DNA of 64,000 nucleotides from Acridotheres tristis (Eukaryota > Chordata > Aves > Passeriformes > Sturnidae), in the NCBI GenBank assembly GCA_037013685.1, contig CM072884.1:6014001-6078000 (forward strand), written 5' to 3'. The notes under the pieces are model-generated. The model searched no databases, was not told the DNA's origin, and saw only the letters and a program-made list of their open reading frames with translations. Of the stretch, positions 50,976-64,000 are shown in pieces; the first letter of the stretch is position 1; every line of letters begins with the position of its first letter. A program made the position numbers and the translations under genes.

Positions 50976-53900
50976 GTAAAAGCAATTTCTCTGTGAAGGC
51001 AACAATGACATGAAGGATCTTGTCACTGCTTTTTTAAGCAAATAGGTACACCTTGGACACCAAATGTTCACCCCGTTTTATTAATCCTATTGATCAGTAA
51101 AGTGAGGATCACTGTTTGCCAGGTTCATTGCTCAGGTTTGCTACTACACTGAAAAAGTACCACAAGAATCCCTCAAAGGAATAAAAAAAGGAAAAAAAAC
51201 CCCAGTCCACAAAGATCTCAATTAGCAAATGGAGGATAATTTTACGTCAGCAAGGGAAAAAGCTGCAGGATCAGATTAAAATTATTGCTCTTGCCAAGGG
51301 GATATATATACAATTCTCATAAATTGAGGTCAATACTAATTTTAAAAAGACTATTAAGAGCCTAGAATGTCCTGAAATGAACCTTAGTGGGGATAAACAA
51401 GATAAATGTTTTAAATTGTCATGGGGGTTTACTGTAAATCCTTTACATTTTCCCTTCTTAAAATTTTTTCTCAGTTTTAGTGAGAGACTCTTCCTATTGT
51501 ATTTAACAATATGTTTTGATGAAAGAAAGAAGCAAAATATTATGTATGACCCCAAGTTGAAACATGTCACAGGTCAGTATTTTTATTTTAAGTCCCTCTT
51601 GTTCTGAGATTTTTTTCTGTTTGGTTGGCCTTAGTGATTTTTTTTTTTTTTTTTTTTACGTAAGAAAAAATATATCATTTTTATTTGCAGATATGATGAT
51701 CACATGAATCAGTTATCCAAAATACATTATATTGAGGTCTTGATTTTAAAGTCCTTAAAATTAATTTAGTAATTAGTATATGCACCATAAATGAGACACT
51801 AAAAATATTTCAATGATACTCATATAAATTAATACACAATCTATGTAAATACTTAAGTAATACATGATTTCAAGATAACACTAATTTTGAAAGGAAAAGT
51901 TTAGGTAAACAGAAGGTAACAGAAGGAAGAAGAATGTACTCTAGGAATGAGAATATTCCACAGGTCCTCTACAGACTTCTCAGGAAAACATTAGGGAATG
52001 GCTTGTGGCAGACTAGCACAACATAGCACCAACCCTGTGAATGCTAATGAGTAAAGACAAGGAAAAATGCTGGAGCTTCAGATATTGGAAGATGACACTG
52101 ATGGGGGCAGATGTAGAAAAATAATTATCAACTTCAGACCCCCTAGACCAGCATGAATGAAATCACATCCTTGTGTTGTGGGAAATGAAACAGGCAACTT
52201 GGATAGAAATAAAATCAGCCTTTAGTTATCTAAAAGTAAATTGGGAGCAGCCCATGATAATTCACAAGTGGCATTATTACAGAACACAATGCAGAGTTAA
52301 TTCAGAAATCAGTTAGTTCAAAAGCATCAACAGCTGGGTTTAATAATAGACACAATGAATCTGAAATGAAGAAAAGCTTGAGACAGAAGATTATCGAGCA
52401 ATTTCAATCATATTATTAGATTTACAACTACACAGTGGTAAAGAACCTGTAACTTAGAATTATTTAAATAAAGGAAAACAATACTTTGGATCGATGAGCT
52501 CCAAGAGTGTCAAGAAATGAACTTTTACAACATTATTTTGTCCTGTTCTGTTTCAGAGATGCTTTGTTATGCTTTTACTATGCCAAAAGCTAACTTTCCC
52601 ATTCCCTCATCACTTTTAAAATAAAACAAATGCTGTCTTGTCACAAGACCAACATATCATTTGAACGAAAAAAAAAAAAGCTTTAGCACCAGAAAAGGTG
52701 CTGCTTTCTGATATTTCTATTCATATTCATTAAGATTTCCTTCAGCAAATTCTCTCATTGTTTTTACTATTTTATAATTTAAGAATATGATTATAATTGG
52801 GAAAGCAAGGAGAGAGCACAATTAGATTAATAAATTATTACATCCAATACCACTGGCAAAGCAAAAATAGTGGCTGACTGCAAGTTTAGTCAGAATGACT
52901 AAATAATTTATTAAGTGTTATAAAACTGACCTTTATGAAAGACATGACCAAATTCTACATATAAAAGTAAAACAGGCAAAGCAAATAATGTAGTGCCATA
53001 ACTTGTTCTGCATACACCAGAAATCAACAGTTTCAAGTTTTTTTTTTTTTTTTTTTTACTTGTTCTATTTTCTTTTTAAAGGAGGAGAATAAGACTGTGT
53101 TGTTCAGGCAAACCCCAGCCTTACATCTTTCTAGTCAACCAAGAATCTTTACAGCTAAAAATATACTTTTAGAAATATTCTTTTGTCCATTCAGTTTAGT
53201 TTTTGATGATCACCTTAGTACAATTGGTAAGTGACGTTCTGAAAACAGGCAAATAATAATAAGGTGAACACCAAACACAGGTGTTCTAAATATGTGCATC
53301 AGGTCTGCCTAAGAACAGGCTGACAAAAACTAAATACCTAAACCAAGTTTGATGATGTTCTGAAGTCAGGGAATGGATCAAGACAGACAAAGCAACTTGA
53401 CACCCTGCCTGTTAACACATGAAAGATAAATATTTCTAATTTCTCCCCTCGTATCACTATAAAGATCACATAAATACTTGGTTAAACTGTCAGGCAGCAC
53501 ATAACAGCAAAATGCATTCTCATGTATTTTAGTACTGATTCCCAGAAAGGAAAAAAAGTAGCTCTAGGATAAAAAAAAGAGTAACTAGAAAAAGTTGATG
53601 CTTCATAGTACAATTTCTGAAACCTACATAAACATTAGCTGAAGACTGTTTTATTCCACTTTCCTTCTCTGCTTTAACCCACAACTGATGTACACATACA
53701 AAAAAGAGATATTACCATGGTATCTTCTTTGCTTAACCATTATTTTGACATGTTTCAGTTCATAACAATACTTTCAAGAAGAAAAACAAAACAGCTTCTA
53801 CAGTCAGCACATTGTCTACCAAGCAACACTGAGAACCAAATACTCCAAACTGAATATTGTTCAAAATTGCACTTTTAAATTAGATTCCTTTCAAAGAAAC

Positions 53901-56379
53901 AAAAAGAATGCTGACAAAAAAAATGTCACTCAAGGTAAAATACTGGTGCCAGTTCTGTGAGAAGCTGTCAATCACAAAGTAACACAGGTATAAATATTTT
54001 GGCTCTAAAACAACACTTATGGCAAACATGCAAGTGCTAAATCCGTATTAGACTCAGTATTTTTTTTTTTAATTCCTCATTTATACTACTGTAAGTAGGA
54101 ATAGAAATATTGTTTGCACAGAGGCAACATTGCATGACCTTCCATATTTCATCATATGGCAAAAAATTCCAGAGATATTTTCTCTACCAAGTATTCTTCT
54201 ATGAAAGCTGAAATATGTAACATACGGATAAAGTACATCTCAATGACAGCTGATCAGAAAATTTGTTGGAAGCCATGAAAAAAATCCCTCTACAATGAAT
54301 CATATGAATATATATATTTATTTGTTATTTTTAGTTAACCATAGGTTTTCCTTCTATGATTCTTACATTTCCTTTAATGATGGAATTTTTCTATTAGTTT
54401 TTGTTTTATCTTCCAAGCAAAAGAAAAAAAAAAAAGTCTTTCAATTAATTTAATATGGTTTTCAATCAGAACTGTAATCTCTCATTCAAAGAGAAAGGGT
54501 AAGAAGGGAAAAAAAATGGCCTGTGCAGCATGAAAGAATGAAAAGGTGTTTTAACAAAAATATATGCATGTACAAAGTAAATTCAGGTAAAAAAAGTCTA
54601 TTACCCACCGAATATGACAGGGACATTTCTATTGACTTTAGTAAGCTATGAATCAAGCAGTAATTTTACAATTAGATTACTAAAAGAAAAATAACAGTGA
54701 TTTAGGAAAAATAAATGGAAAAAAAGGAAATAGCCCTAGAATAACCCTTATAATCTGATATCAACCTTGGCTAGGTGAAATTGCATTTTTCAGCATCCTG
54801 TAATGCTGCAATTATCAGTAGTCACATGCACATATTATTATATACTCAGTGGCCAAGATGGATGATTATTGCACATTATAGACTACTGATAAAATAAATT
54901 AACTGAGAAATGCTATCAGAGAGAATATTCATGACAAATAAACCAAATTTCTTCAAAGACTTGCTACCCAGACCAAGTGATGAGTCACACAATAAGATCT
55001 GGGAATCAATAGCCAAGCAGCACTGGCACAGCAAGCAGGCACCTCACAAAGTTGATAGAGGAAAAAACAATAAAATGGAATCTCTAAGAAACAGAGCAGG
55101 CAGCCATGAGATTGTCTGTCTCTTGACAAATATCACTTGTGCTTGAGCTGTTACTCACATCAATTCAGCTAAAAAGGAACCTCCAGGAAAGTGATCACTG
55201 GCTGCCAATGCCATGATTTTACTCCCCAAACTGCCACAGGCCATTTCATACTTCCACTCTGAAACCCAGGAATGCATTTACTGAGAAGTGGCATGCAGTT
55301 TTATCAGGGAATTAAGTTTCTAAAAGCTGTGTAGTTTCATTCAAGTGTAGAAAACTCTGTTATGCTAGATTTTGGGAAGGGTTAAAGCACCTGCTTCAGA
55401 GGAAAACAGGGTCTTTTATACATATTTAATGATATGTAAGAAAGACAGATGAAGGTCCTCTTCAAGCTTACTGCCACAATGAGTGCACAGTCATCAAAAT
55501 TCCATGAAAATCTATATTAACAATAATCCCAGGTAATTTAAAAACATGAAGCTCAAAGCACCGGAGAAGACATTAAAGACATAAAAGTATAATAGTAATA
55601 AGGAGCATTAAATACCAGAAGATAATCATCTTGACATCAAAAGTTTTTTTAACATTAAGCCTTTTTACATTGGGACCATTTTGAATTGAGTGTCCATAAA
55701 TCTGAGTGAATGTTCCTTTCCTCTGCCCAACCCCCAGGCACTTGTGACTCCCCCTCCCCTTTTATGCCATTATGGTTTGAACTATGTGGAGAATTTAATG
55801 AAGGAACTAATGCAGCTGAAACCCATTTCTCTGTGTTTCTGTTGTGGCATCAGTTCTCTTTTTGAATTTAATCAGCACCTAAATTCCTTCATTGTACTTA
55901 ACTATAACTGAGATGTACTTGACTCTCACAAAAACACATACTAACCTCTCCTCACATCTTTAATCTGAAAATATTTTATAAAATGCATTACAGTTAATAT
56001 CAGGAACACTGAACAGCTCTCAGATACAATCTACACTTTGTCTCATAAATAGAAATTGACATTAGCACAATAAAAACAAACAAAAATAGCACACAACTTG
56101 AAATTTTCAGCATCCACAAACAGATGTTTAAGATGATGTTAATTCACTCAGTGAATCTGCTGAATTTGATTGAAGGTTAACTTTCAAGTTCTAACTTTAG
56201 AAGAACATACTTTTGACAGATCATAAATATGGTATCAGTAATACAGCAACTTAAGACAGCTCACAAGATTACTGTAATTTACAGACTGATTACATATTTG
56301 GACTGAACTGGACCAAGAAGAAGCTGAGGGGCTGGGGGGTTGGTATGGGAGGATAAAGCCCACTTTGGGGTTTTTTTTT
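50976..56379. other. CADM2 long intron segment
   Basis: No gene is seen. It contains long poly(T) runs at about 51638-51657 and 53038-53057. A TAAT-motif-dense patch lies at about 52755-52925 (ttagattaataaattatta, gactaaataatttattaag). No clear transposon is recognised. Confidence 0.55.
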
Positions 56380-56600
56380 TGACTGTAATTGGTCAATTAA
56401 TTTATCAGCTGTGAAAAAAGTATAATAAAATAATGAAGGGCATACTTAAACTATCCAATTTCTTTTGAACTTTATCCCCTGAGTGTGAAAAGTCTGTTTC
56501 TATGAAATCATGCTAAATTTTCAACTGCAAAAAGGAGCCAATTTCCAAGGCAGTGTTTAATTAATTTATGGAGTTACTGCTGTGAAAGTTCATTGAGACA
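56380..56600. promoter_or_regulatory. possible conserved non-coding element (LIM/homeodomain-like motifs)
   Basis: The block carries gtaattggtcaattaattta, tccaatttc, ccaatttccaaggc and gtgtttaattaatttatgga within 220 bp without low-complexity filler. Paired TTAATTAA-type sites fit LIM-homeodomain or Nkx factors. This is inference from motif content only. Confidence 0.2.
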
Positions 56601-58035
56601 AATACTAAAGCTGTTTTTTAAAAGGGTTGGATAATTTTCTGATGATAAACAACAGTGGCAGCTTTGTAAGCAAAGACAGCGATTGTAAGAGTAATTAAAT
56701 CTCATGCTTCAGGGTACAAAATAGAATCCCTTTGCCCCAAATCCAGCATGACCTATTACCAATAGCATTTTCTTCAACCCATAAATGTAAACTCTTACAT
56801 CAGCTGTGTTATTTGGCCACCTTTTAACCTGCTACCCACTGCCAAGTGAAATCCATGGGTTAACTCAGTATGGAAGTGGCTGTGTCTCCATTTTGAAGAA
56901 TATATTTGGGCACTGGCAGTGTAACATGTATTCATTATTTCCTGTTGTAATACTTTTCTACATCTTCCTCTGTGCTAAAACACTTCAACAAACTAAAACT
57001 TTAGAAAATGTGAAGAACAGCCATATATCCAGGAAAAAAAAAAAAGGATGTAAGGTGGAAGGAAGGACACATATGTGGAAAGTCATAAAATTGTATAAAA
57101 TTTGACTGTTCTTTCATTATCAAAAATTTATCAGAAAAAGATAATGAGTCCAGACAACATATCTCATAATACTACACAGTATGTCTTTTACAAAGACAAG
57201 AAAAACTCACAAAGTTATTAGCATCTTGTACTTATAAACAATTGGAGAACTTCAGAGTTTCATCTAAAAATAAAAAAATTATGTCAAATCCTGATCACTT
57301 TTAGGTACCTATTTTCTTGAATATAGACACTAAAACTAAAATAGCAAGAGCAGTTTAACGATATTGTTTGAAAACCTAAACCCTAGAAGTACACATTTTC
57401 AAAAGTGGCAAACACCACTCCTAAAGGAAATGGTGAGTGAAACAGCACAAAGCAAATAAAGTAGGTGAAGTCCATGCCATACTTCATGATGAGAATTTTT
57501 CATACTTTGCAATGCAATAATTCCAAGGACAACCTGAAAAAGAACTGCAACCCACTGGCAGCTGACCCACACCTGAAATCCAGGTGGCTGCATTATCGAT
57601 TCTTCCCTCATCGCCACTGGTAAGACATTCATCATTAAGGATTCCGAGCTGAAAATCCCTGACCCCTGAGATGCCACAGGACTGTGTCAGCGAGGCTGCT
57701 CAGAGCAGGCACATCTCTGCTTTCTTTCCAATTACTGCACAGGGAAGCCAGCAGAGAGCTGCTCACTCTGAGAGCAAGGCCATGTGCTTCCCCAACCTCT
57801 GGCACTGTCTGCTCTCACAAACAAGTGACAGCAGCTCCATCGACTGCAAACTGTTTGCAGAACCCCCACAACAAGGGCCCGAGTAAATGCATTTCAAGTT
57901 AGATTCAATATTCTCCCATGCCCCCAAGGCTTTCAGAAGTTGCCATCTGCAGCCACATCAGCACAATGTGCCTGAGTTACTCTGTCTGCAGTTTCTATAC
58001 TCTATAAGTTGTAGCTACATTCAGAGTTCATATAG

Positions 58036-58084
58036 TAAAAAAAAAAAAAAAAAACAAAACAACAACAAACAAATTAAAAAAACC
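58036..58084. repeat. poly(A) plus CAA-rich tract
   Basis: About 18 consecutive A are followed by caaaacaacaacaaacaaat and further A-rich sequence. No LINE or SINE body is recognised next to it. Confidence 0.85.
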
Positions 58085-58587
58085 TCCCACCAAATGAAAC
58101 CAAAACTCCAGGAACTCACCTTCTTCCTGAGGAATTTTCAACTCGACTATAGAAACATGACAAAATTAGAAAACTAAACCAAGAACTTTTCTGAGACAGT
58201 TCCTTCTATTCTTTTACTTGAGAATTAAAAGCATTTAGCCACAATAACAACAAAAAAACTAAAATCACACCTCCCTCTTATTGTTAAAAGCAATAATAAG
58301 TTTAGTTGTAACAGATAACTATCTTATCTATTTGGGCTTAACAGTGACCTTCAGAAATATTAACAGATCTATATAAAAGACAGTTTTCAGCAGATACCCA
58401 AATTCACAGCTTTGTTCACTCCATTCACCTGACTGAAATTCAGGAGCTTGATCAAAACATTCTCTGTTATAGCAGTTGATTATTGAATTTTATGCTAGGG
58501 ATTATAAATTATTTTTATTTCAAATAAATACAAACTTTTTTTTTACTGTCTAATTTCATATATTTCTGACAACAGCTGCAGAACAGA

Positions 58588-58666
58588 ACGGGTTTTGACC
58601 AGGAGTTAGACCAGATGACTCCCAAGGTCTATTCCAACTTAAACTGTTCTGTGACTCTGATAAAGT
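58588..58666 (+). mobile_element. CR1 LINE 3'-end fragment
   Basis: The stretch gttagaccagatgactccca, aggtctattccaacttaaac, tgttctgtgactctg is the CR1 3' terminus, including the final tctgtgattctg-like tail. About 75 bp remain. Confidence 0.88.
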
Positions 58667-59197
58667 TCCTGTTACAATGCAAGAGGAACTTCCTCTAATT
58701 TGTAGGTGAAGAAAAATATTTTTAAATCAGCTTGTAGACATGGAAAAAAGTAACATGAAATTATCATTAACAAAAAAAAAAAAGGACTGGGAAATAAAAG
58801 GGATCAGTAAAGTAGGGCTAGTTTAGAGTTTTCAGTCTTGCTGTTCCAAAGGCTGCGAGGGTTGTAAAAAAATAATCAGTGTGCAGTCAGCAGAGTGTGG
58901 TAGAATATCCAGGCTGTGCTGTGGCTCATCAGAAAATACTGCCATCCATTAATCTTCACCCGGGTTTTATAACCCTTTCTAAAATCTAAGCATTATTTCT
59001 CTCTTGCACTAAACGTTCCAGCTTCAAGCCTGGCACAGGCAGGGAAGCTGCATGGATGGCATTGGAATCATCACTGCTCCCTGTTTTTCTTTAATAAATT
59101 TAATATATGTGCTATCATGGAATCCTTGGGTGAGAGAGGATCTGGGTACTTCAGGCAATCCTCACCTCAGAAATTGTCATTATCATGGGCTGTTCTT

Positions 59198-59300
59198 GCA
59201 GCAGATGGAAAAATTTCTTCATGAGGGCAGTTGAACACTGGGACAGGGTACAAGGAGAACTCAAGAATCTCAGTTTTTTGGAGACACTCCATTTTACATG
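59198..59300 (+). mobile_element. CR1 LINE fragment
   Basis: The run gatggaaaaatttcttcatg, agggcagttgaacactggga, cagggtacaaggagaactca corresponds to the CR1 segment aggaaaaatttcttcactga, aagggtggtgaagcattgga, acaggctgcccagggaagtg. The copy lies about 540 bp downstream of the fragment at 58588, in the same orientation but in the wrong order for one element, so it is a separate insertion. Confidence 0.68.
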
Positions 59301-61184
59301 CAATGAACCCATCTTCAACTCTCCACTTCCCAACTTCACCTTGGGCATTTTATTAAGCAATTATATATTGGGTACATTGAAACACTAATAGGACTTTTGA
59401 TCACAGAAGAAAAATACTTTATCTCCCTATACAATTACAGTTTTTCTAATATTTACTAATTGTCATGATTTGTGAACACTCAGAGGAAAATAAAAAAAGA
59501 GTAATTCCTGAATTATATTAGGATTTAGAGATATTATTCTTCATGGAATTAAGATTTGAATAGGCACAGAATCTCAGGTGGGTTGCCTCCTCTGGTGGCA
59601 AATTAAGAATTTCTATGAGAAGCAGCCTTTTCTCTCGAATTACTAACAGGTTATTAGACAGATGATACACAGTTTCACTAGATTAGAAAGATGTAAGAAC
59701 AGTATTTGCTCCATTAAATTGTAACTATGTTCTCCAGGGTTAGAACTTTTAAATTGCTTCTTCAGTTTGCACAAAATTGTGAACTAGTTCATGCTAAGAG
59801 TGATTTACAGTATTAAGCAAACACTGAGGCATCTCAAACCCAAGAGTTTGGTAATTTGAAGACCCAAGAGACCGAAGAGTCTTGCAGTACTTTTACCATC
59901 AAACTGTTCCTCAGAGTAGCCAAGTATAAACGGGTGCTAACAAGCCATTTGGGGCACTGGTAATGGAGAATTCTGCTAGAAAGATAATAAGACTATCTTT
60001 AAGCTACAGAGGCCTGAAACAGTCACATTCCACAGTGTAGTAAATAACAAACAAAGCAAAACTCCAGCAAAGTTTACCCTGCTGTAATGGCAAAAACTCT
60101 GTTATACGGTGACAACAGAATGCATTCTCCAAGGTTTCAAAGGCTGACTTCACTCAGCCAGACCAGCTCAGGTACACCCAGAGACCCTTCTCATGCCACA
60201 TCAGCACCAGCAGCAGCCCAGAACACACCAGTGCTTAACAGTGCCTTTTATTAGCAATTTTATAGGAGTTTATGCTCATCATGAAATGCTTCCACGTCAC
60301 ACAGACTACTCAAGTATTTCTTAACGTTTCTGTCAATGCTTTTAACAAAATTCAGTGTATTTAATTTCCATAGCCACTTAACAAGGTCTGTGGTATTGAA
60401 AATGCCATGAATTCTCTCCCTGTTGTTCCATTTCTCTCTAAAAATACACCCTCCTGACACGTTCTCTCTCCCTCATAAAAACATTCAAGTTCCTGACCTT
60501 CAGGGCTGCAAAATGTGTATTGCATCAAGCCACATGTTATATTACAGGTAGTAAGATTGTGTTTGTCTTCCTATGTAATTGCAACTGAAAAAAACCACCA
60601 AAAACAAAGCAAAAACCCAAAAAACTTAGTTTTAAATGAAATTATAAGAGCAAGAACAAGATCGATATTTTACGTTTGAGGTTATTAAATTTCTACTAAA
60701 GAGCCCATTAATCAAAACCATCTACACATGTATTCTTCCAATTTTTAATCCACTAAGACACATATGGCATTATGTGAGTAAGTCAGAAAAGCAAAGAAAA
60801 ATATCCCTGGAAATGGTTATGGGTGGCAGTTTAACACTGATATTGATTAAGCACCTGGAATATATTGGAACCTGACAGAAAAGTCTCCTGACTGTAGAAA
60901 TCGATGCAAGATGAATCTGCTCATTTTCTTTGCAGATTGGTGAATTGCACTGTTGGGTGCAAAGGCAGGCTTCCAGTACTGAGCACACTCCATGTGTCTT
61001 TATGGTTGTGCTTCATCCTTGTCCTGCTCCTTACTCATCCCCATACAGTGTAACTCTGGCTGCTCTGGAATGAGGGGCCAGGCTTGGAACCTTTTGGGTG
61101 AGCAGGATGGAAAGATGTGGAAAGGGGAGCATTGTGCATTAATGCCACCCAAACTCAGTCACCTGACTGAGATGCCTGACTTTC

Positions 61185-61232
61185 AAAACACAAAACAAAA
61201 CAAACAAACAAAACCCTAAAAAAAAAACCCAA
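61185..61232. repeat. (CAAAA)n/(CAAA)n simple tract
   Basis: The run aaacacaaaacaaaacaaac, aaacaaaaccctaaaaaaaa is another A/C-only tract of the class repeated through the window. Confidence 0.85.
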
Positions 61233-64000
61233 ATCAAAAATGTCTTAATTAGTGGAAAAAACAGTCTTAGTTTAAGCTTCCTCTCCAACTTGCCCTTGAG
61301 AAGCATCTCTCAGTCTATTAAAGTATCTTAAAACTCATGCTTACAGGGAAGTGACATGGATATTTCCTCAAATGTGCTCATGCTTATTTAATTTAATGTG
61401 CATTAAATTAAAGGGGTTTTTTCTTAGTTTAATTTAGTTTTCTTAAGATTTGGAGGACTCCAACATTCAACACCAATTTACAGGAAAGAAGAAATAACTT
61501 GCAAAAATGCCTGTCACGTGGTCTCCACATCAAACTGCAACAGCTGAAGTGCCTATTTGTTAAAATAGGCTGCAACTTCTTAATTGTCTTTAAAAACAGC
61601 AACAAATGGCTGGACTGTAAAGTGGAATTTGGATGCTCACTTCCACGTGCAAAACAGCAGAGGGTCAGGATCTCACTATGGTTACAAATCTTATTACACT
61701 GAGCACTATACAAACATCAGGGTATAAAATCCCTGTCCATAGAACTGTTAATCCTTGTTAAGAACTGTTAACACTGCACAAGAGAGCCAAGTCATCAAGA
61801 AAGTTCTGGAGGCCCTTAGCACATGTTTTTTTACAAGAAAGGGGCAGAATGTATGACTGGGGCAATGAGAGGGGTGTTTCTGAGAAAAAAAAAGAGCAGT
61901 GGAAAACAGCAGAGGATTACTATAAAGCAAAGCAGAGAACACAAGAGGAGGGAGAGAAAATAAGCAGGATAAATATGGCTGAGGATATTCTGGCAAATGG
62001 ATTAGGGGGGAAAAAAGAAAAACAGACTCAGTAGCATTCTGATTCAACAGTGATCAAACAAATGAGAGTTAAAAAAAATCCCTTAATGAAATCCTGGACT
62101 CAGGTTAGACTGAACAGTGTCTGGAAGGCACTTTCAGGCTCCAGAAGCTCATCCCCTAACGATGTTTCTGGGAAGTCTAAGCCTCTCTTGAGTCACTCCC
62201 AATGCTTTCTCTTTATTTTTCTTGGGAGGAATAAGGGTGAGCAAGGTAAAAAACAGAGGTCTTAGCGACATGAAATACTTTTCCACACAGTTTTTGCTTA
62301 GCTTCCCAAAAATATATTTTCATCTCTTATCAGAGGAAGCCAGGGCAGTATCAAAGCATGAAAACAGCGATCATATGTTCAAATGTGACTTTTCCTGTGT
62401 GTTATTGCAGTGATTTGGACACGTTGTAGAAATTAACTATCTGAAGAGGGGTCATGACATTCTTGAAACTTCTGAGAAATTGCACAAAAATAAAAAATAC
62501 AAATGTAAGTGATGGTGATTCCATACTTTCTGCCAGTTTTCACCCGACCCATGTGTTAAGCCTAAAAGCCACAGCCAGCCAGCATGCCTTTGCTTAGTTA
62601 GGCTGCTAATACAAAATTATCAAAAGCAACAGACACTAGTTCATCTTTGCACTCATCTGCCATTTCTTTACTGAAATCCTTTGGCATCTCTTAATGAACT
62701 ATCTTTTTTCCTTTTTTTTTTTTTTTTTTTCCTATGCCTGAAATGGAAAGTTGAATAAAAACTGGGAAAAATTCAGGAAACAAGCCTATGTTTTACCTGT
62801 GTAGATGTTCTGTGTCAGATAATAAATTGTTTCCTGTAAGACTGCTTTAACCATCTATTATTTGGAAAAAAAAAATATATTAGTTAAGAAATAATATAAT
62901 AAAATTGTGCAATAACCACCACAAGTATAGCGTTCTAAGGACAGATTAGCCTCCTGTCAAGTTAGGAAGAGGGTGAAGCATCTCCTTGCAAAGACCTACC
63001 CAGATGGACCCTTAGACCAGGTCAAGGTCACCAGTCCCTGGATTAACAGAAATTGAATATAGGCACATTCCCATTTTGTTGGTCATACTTCCTGTACTGC
63101 ACAGCAAGCTCAGAGGTTAAAATAGATATAACTGCATTAATAAACTTAGGATGTTTCCAAATAGCACATAAGAGGGAGAAAAGAAAAAAGGGCACTTGTT
63201 CTAGGAGTATCAAACATTTTATATGGATTTTAAATTTAGATATTTGTTCTGTCATAAAAAGAAGATGTAGGCCAACAAAGGCCAGGATTATCAAAGAGTT
63301 CCTTTTTTCCTTCAGCTCTTTTTTATGGGCTTGTCAGTTTTTTATTGTACACTCACTCCTCTTTAGACTTCTACTCGTATTATTTAATTTTTCTGCTAGC
63401 CTGCAGATAACAAATCTGTTGTCAGCCTGTCTGCATATGTCCATCAGATATGCACAAGGAATAAAATGGTTATAACAAAGGGCTATTCCTTTACTCCTGC
63501 CTGACAAAAATACGATTCACTGGAAGCTGAAGCCAGCTATACCACTTACAGTGGCAGCAGGTTGAAGAATGCTTTCTATTTACAAACATTATTTTTAGCA
63601 TAGAGGAACATGTGTTGTATGATGGAGCTCTCTAAAGTGGCTAAAATAAGCTATTGCACGCAGAAAAACATAATTTGCCAAATCTGATATTCTAACTATC
63701 TACAAGAAAGAAAATAAAATTTATGTATAGAAAAAACACAGACCTCTATGAAATTAAAAATGTATTTAAAACCACCCTTGAATATCTTGCATTTTTTAAA
63801 GAGCCTTTCAATGACTGTTTTGCAAGGCCTACAACATGGAGATACGTGGAAGCTCTGCTTTATAAAGAAGATTAACACACTGAACTTCATTGGACCTCCA
63901 GTGACTAAAACACCAATGTATTCATTAACTATCACTATAACTTCACACGTGGAAGCTCCTCTCACTTCACCTGCAGCACTTAGTGGCAACATTCAATCAA

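Larger units (their letters stand above)
56601..64000. other. CADM2 long intron, last stretch of the window
   Basis: No exon, CpG island or promoter is found up to the window end, so the CADM2 first exon lies further upstream (beyond 64000). It holds two CR1 fragments, A/C-rich tracts (58038-58084, 60588-60626, 61185-61232), a poly(T) run at 62709-62730, and a modestly GC-richer patch at 57540-57880 with no recognised identity. Confidence 0.55.

Noticed and set aside
56601..64000. CADM2 first exon or promoter
   Set aside because: There is no CpG-rich island, no signal-peptide-like ORF resembling the known CADM2 start and no convincing donor in phase.
1..64000. tRNA, rRNA, CRISPR array, complete provirus or DNA transposon
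   Set aside because: No cloverleaf with A/B-box words, no regularly spaced direct repeats, no retroviral coding domains and no terminal inverted repeats were seen. A covariance-model scan and repeat masking would be needed to exclude small or degraded cases.

Overview
This window is vertebrate nuclear DNA, almost certainly from a bird. It is AT-rich (roughly 62% by eye), has no compact genes or operons, and is dotted with short 5'-truncated CR1-type LINE fragments and A-rich or CAAA-type simple repeats. I recognise one coding exon, on the minus strand at 7050-7199. It encodes the first half of the N-terminal V-type immunoglobulin domain of CADM2 (SynCAM2/Necl-3), a synaptic cell-adhesion protein. 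The match is by recall of the family; no search was run.

Layout: positions 1-7049 lie downstream of this exon in the gene's direction, so they are the start of the intron leading to the second half of the same Ig domain. Positions 7200-64000 lie upstream and are read as part of the very long 5' intron of CADM2. A strong pyrimidine tract (7201-7271, minus) precedes the exon and a consensus donor follows it. Within the long intron, 25304-25351 (minus) is a 48-nt candidate cassette exon with matching splice phase. It would add a short Lys/Arg-rich stretch between signal peptide and Ig domain, the place where mammalian CADM2 is known to vary. It is plausible but unproven.

The rest is non-coding as far as can be seen: about a dozen CR1 fragments (two or three old and heavily diverged, others better preserved), many A/C-rich and poly(A/T) tracts, short AT-rich microsatellite-like stretches, and a few AT-rich but repeat-free patches carrying clustered homeodomain-like and octamer motifs that could be conserved enhancers. 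Most open reading frames are consistent with chance in AT-rich sequence. Two (15586-15927 plus; 25635-26183 minus) are flagged as unexplained. No rRNA, tRNA, CRISPR array, intact transposon, provirus or second recognisable gene was found.
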